Source: Eutreptiella sp. 'Long Island Sound 2002'
Lineage: Eukaryota; Euglenozoa; Euglenophyceae; Eutreptiales; Eutreptiaceae
Assembly: GCA_964036045.1 (NCBI GenBank)
Contig: OZ038389.1
Coordinates: 65,104,453 to 65,168,452, forward strand
Direction of reading: 5' to 3'
DNA length: 64,000 nt
In this document: positions 63,558 through 64,000 of the stretch, in pieces
How positions within the stretch are numbered: position 1 is the first letter of the stretch
Layout of the letters: the number at the start of each line of letters is the position of its first letter
Notes under the pieces: generated by a model
The model's input: the letters and a program-made list of their open reading frames with translations, nothing else
Databases searched by the model: none
What the model was told of the DNA's origin: nothing
Program-made: the position numbers and the translations under genes

Positions 63558-64000
63558 GTATTCCGCCCCTGAACTCGAATGCCGACGGGATGTGTCTGCA
63601 CGACGCGTGCCCTGGCGGACAGCGCGGCAGACCTTTGCCTTGTGCCATCCCCCGCGGCTCTGACCCTCTCGCCGCCTACGCCCTCTCACGGGACTGAGTA
63701 GCTCAGCGGTTGGGCATCTCGTGCCACTGGGCACGGCAAGTGTTTGATGGCAGGCGGGGGAGGGGGCACCACCCAGGAACGCCAACGGAAAGGGGGGGGA
63801 AGCAACACAGCCAAACAGGACACGGCAGCCACGCCAGAAGGGACAGGGGAGAGTGCAGTGGACAGGGAAGAGAGGGGCAGCGAGGCAGGGGAGGCAGCGA
63901 GGACAGCGGGAACAGGGCACCAGGAAGTGGAGGAGGAGAGAGCGTGCGCATGGGGGGCAGCGACAACACAGCGGAGGGCCTGGCCAGCCAGCCCCCGTCG
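63558..64000. other. Intron start at the right edge
   Basis: It contains a tRNA D-arm-like word (GAGTAGCTCAGCGGTTGGGC, about 63695-63714) without a convincing B box or acceptor stem, then a purine-rich stretch (AGGGGA/GGCAGCGAGG words) to the end. No further exon seen. Confidence 0.5.

Noticed and set aside
63690-63730. tRNA gene at the right edge (GTAGCTCAGCGGTTGGGC)
   Set aside because: It has only a D-arm/A-box likeness. The expected B box and acceptor-stem pairing are missing.
1-64000. A cluster of separate single-domain CA genes
   Set aside because: No start codon with signal peptide before any A exon and no stop after any E exon at a consistent site. The phase-1 E ends match the phase-1 A starts in all five cases.

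Overview
This window looks like nuclear DNA of a GC-rich microbial eukaryote, probably an alga. It has GT-AG introns, homopolymer C/G tracts, many microsatellites and degraded transposons, and no bacterial-style gene packing. The lineage cannot be fixed from the sequence. A chromerid- or dinoflagellate-like alveolate is only a guess.

Almost the whole window appears to be one plus-strand gene that enters from the left and leaves to the right. I can place 35 exons between 1084 and 63557 (about 6.0 kb of coding sequence, about 2005 codons) separated by 34 introns of about 0.3 to 5.7 kb. The protein is a tandem array of alpha-class carbonic anhydrase (CA) domains: the last two exons of repeat 1 (1084-2057), then five complete domains, repeat 2 (3113-9141), repeat 3 (11734-21493), repeat 4 (21960-29163), repeat 5 (31046-40833) and repeat 6 (42565-51620). 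Every domain is cut at the same five places. Exon A carries the N-terminal disulfide/SPID region and the proton-shuttle His. Exon B carries HFHW (two zinc His) and GSEH. Exon C carries EAHFVHYN (third zinc His). Exon D carries SLTTPGC (the gatekeeper Thr and a disulfide Cys). Exon E carries NFRPLQP and a terminal Cys pair. Intron phases are identical in every repeat (1-0-0-0-0-1), so each five-exon block is a symmetrical 1-1 module that can be duplicated without changing frame.

After the sixth CA domain the same frame and phase continue into four six-cysteine modules of about 50-60 residues (52183-61131). The first three are single 1-1 exons and the fourth is split by an intron. Three further exons (61436-63557) encode an unrecognised, Ser/Thr-rich and then hydrophobic region. 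No start codon, signal peptide, promoter, stop codon or poly(A) site belonging to the gene is in the window. The extra cysteines and the NSS/NLT sequons suggest a secreted or cell-surface protein.

The introns hold the rest of the structure: a 2.28-kb element with 23-bp terminal inverted repeats and remains of a Ulp1-like cysteine protease (24431-26711); a decayed hAT-like transposase (55514-57217); three tandem copies of a 1.15-kb satellite (43151-46620) with a diverged copy near 57480-58350; a 99-bp minisatellite between inverted GC-rich elements (12290-13365); a 30/60/120-bp nested palindromic repeat open in several frames (14821-15345); an inverted pair of a larger dispersed element (about 36 kb and 41.7 kb); short MITE-like and tRNA-derived elements; strong hairpins; and long microsatellites, several close to splice sites. 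I see no convincing second protein-coding gene, rRNA or intact tRNA.
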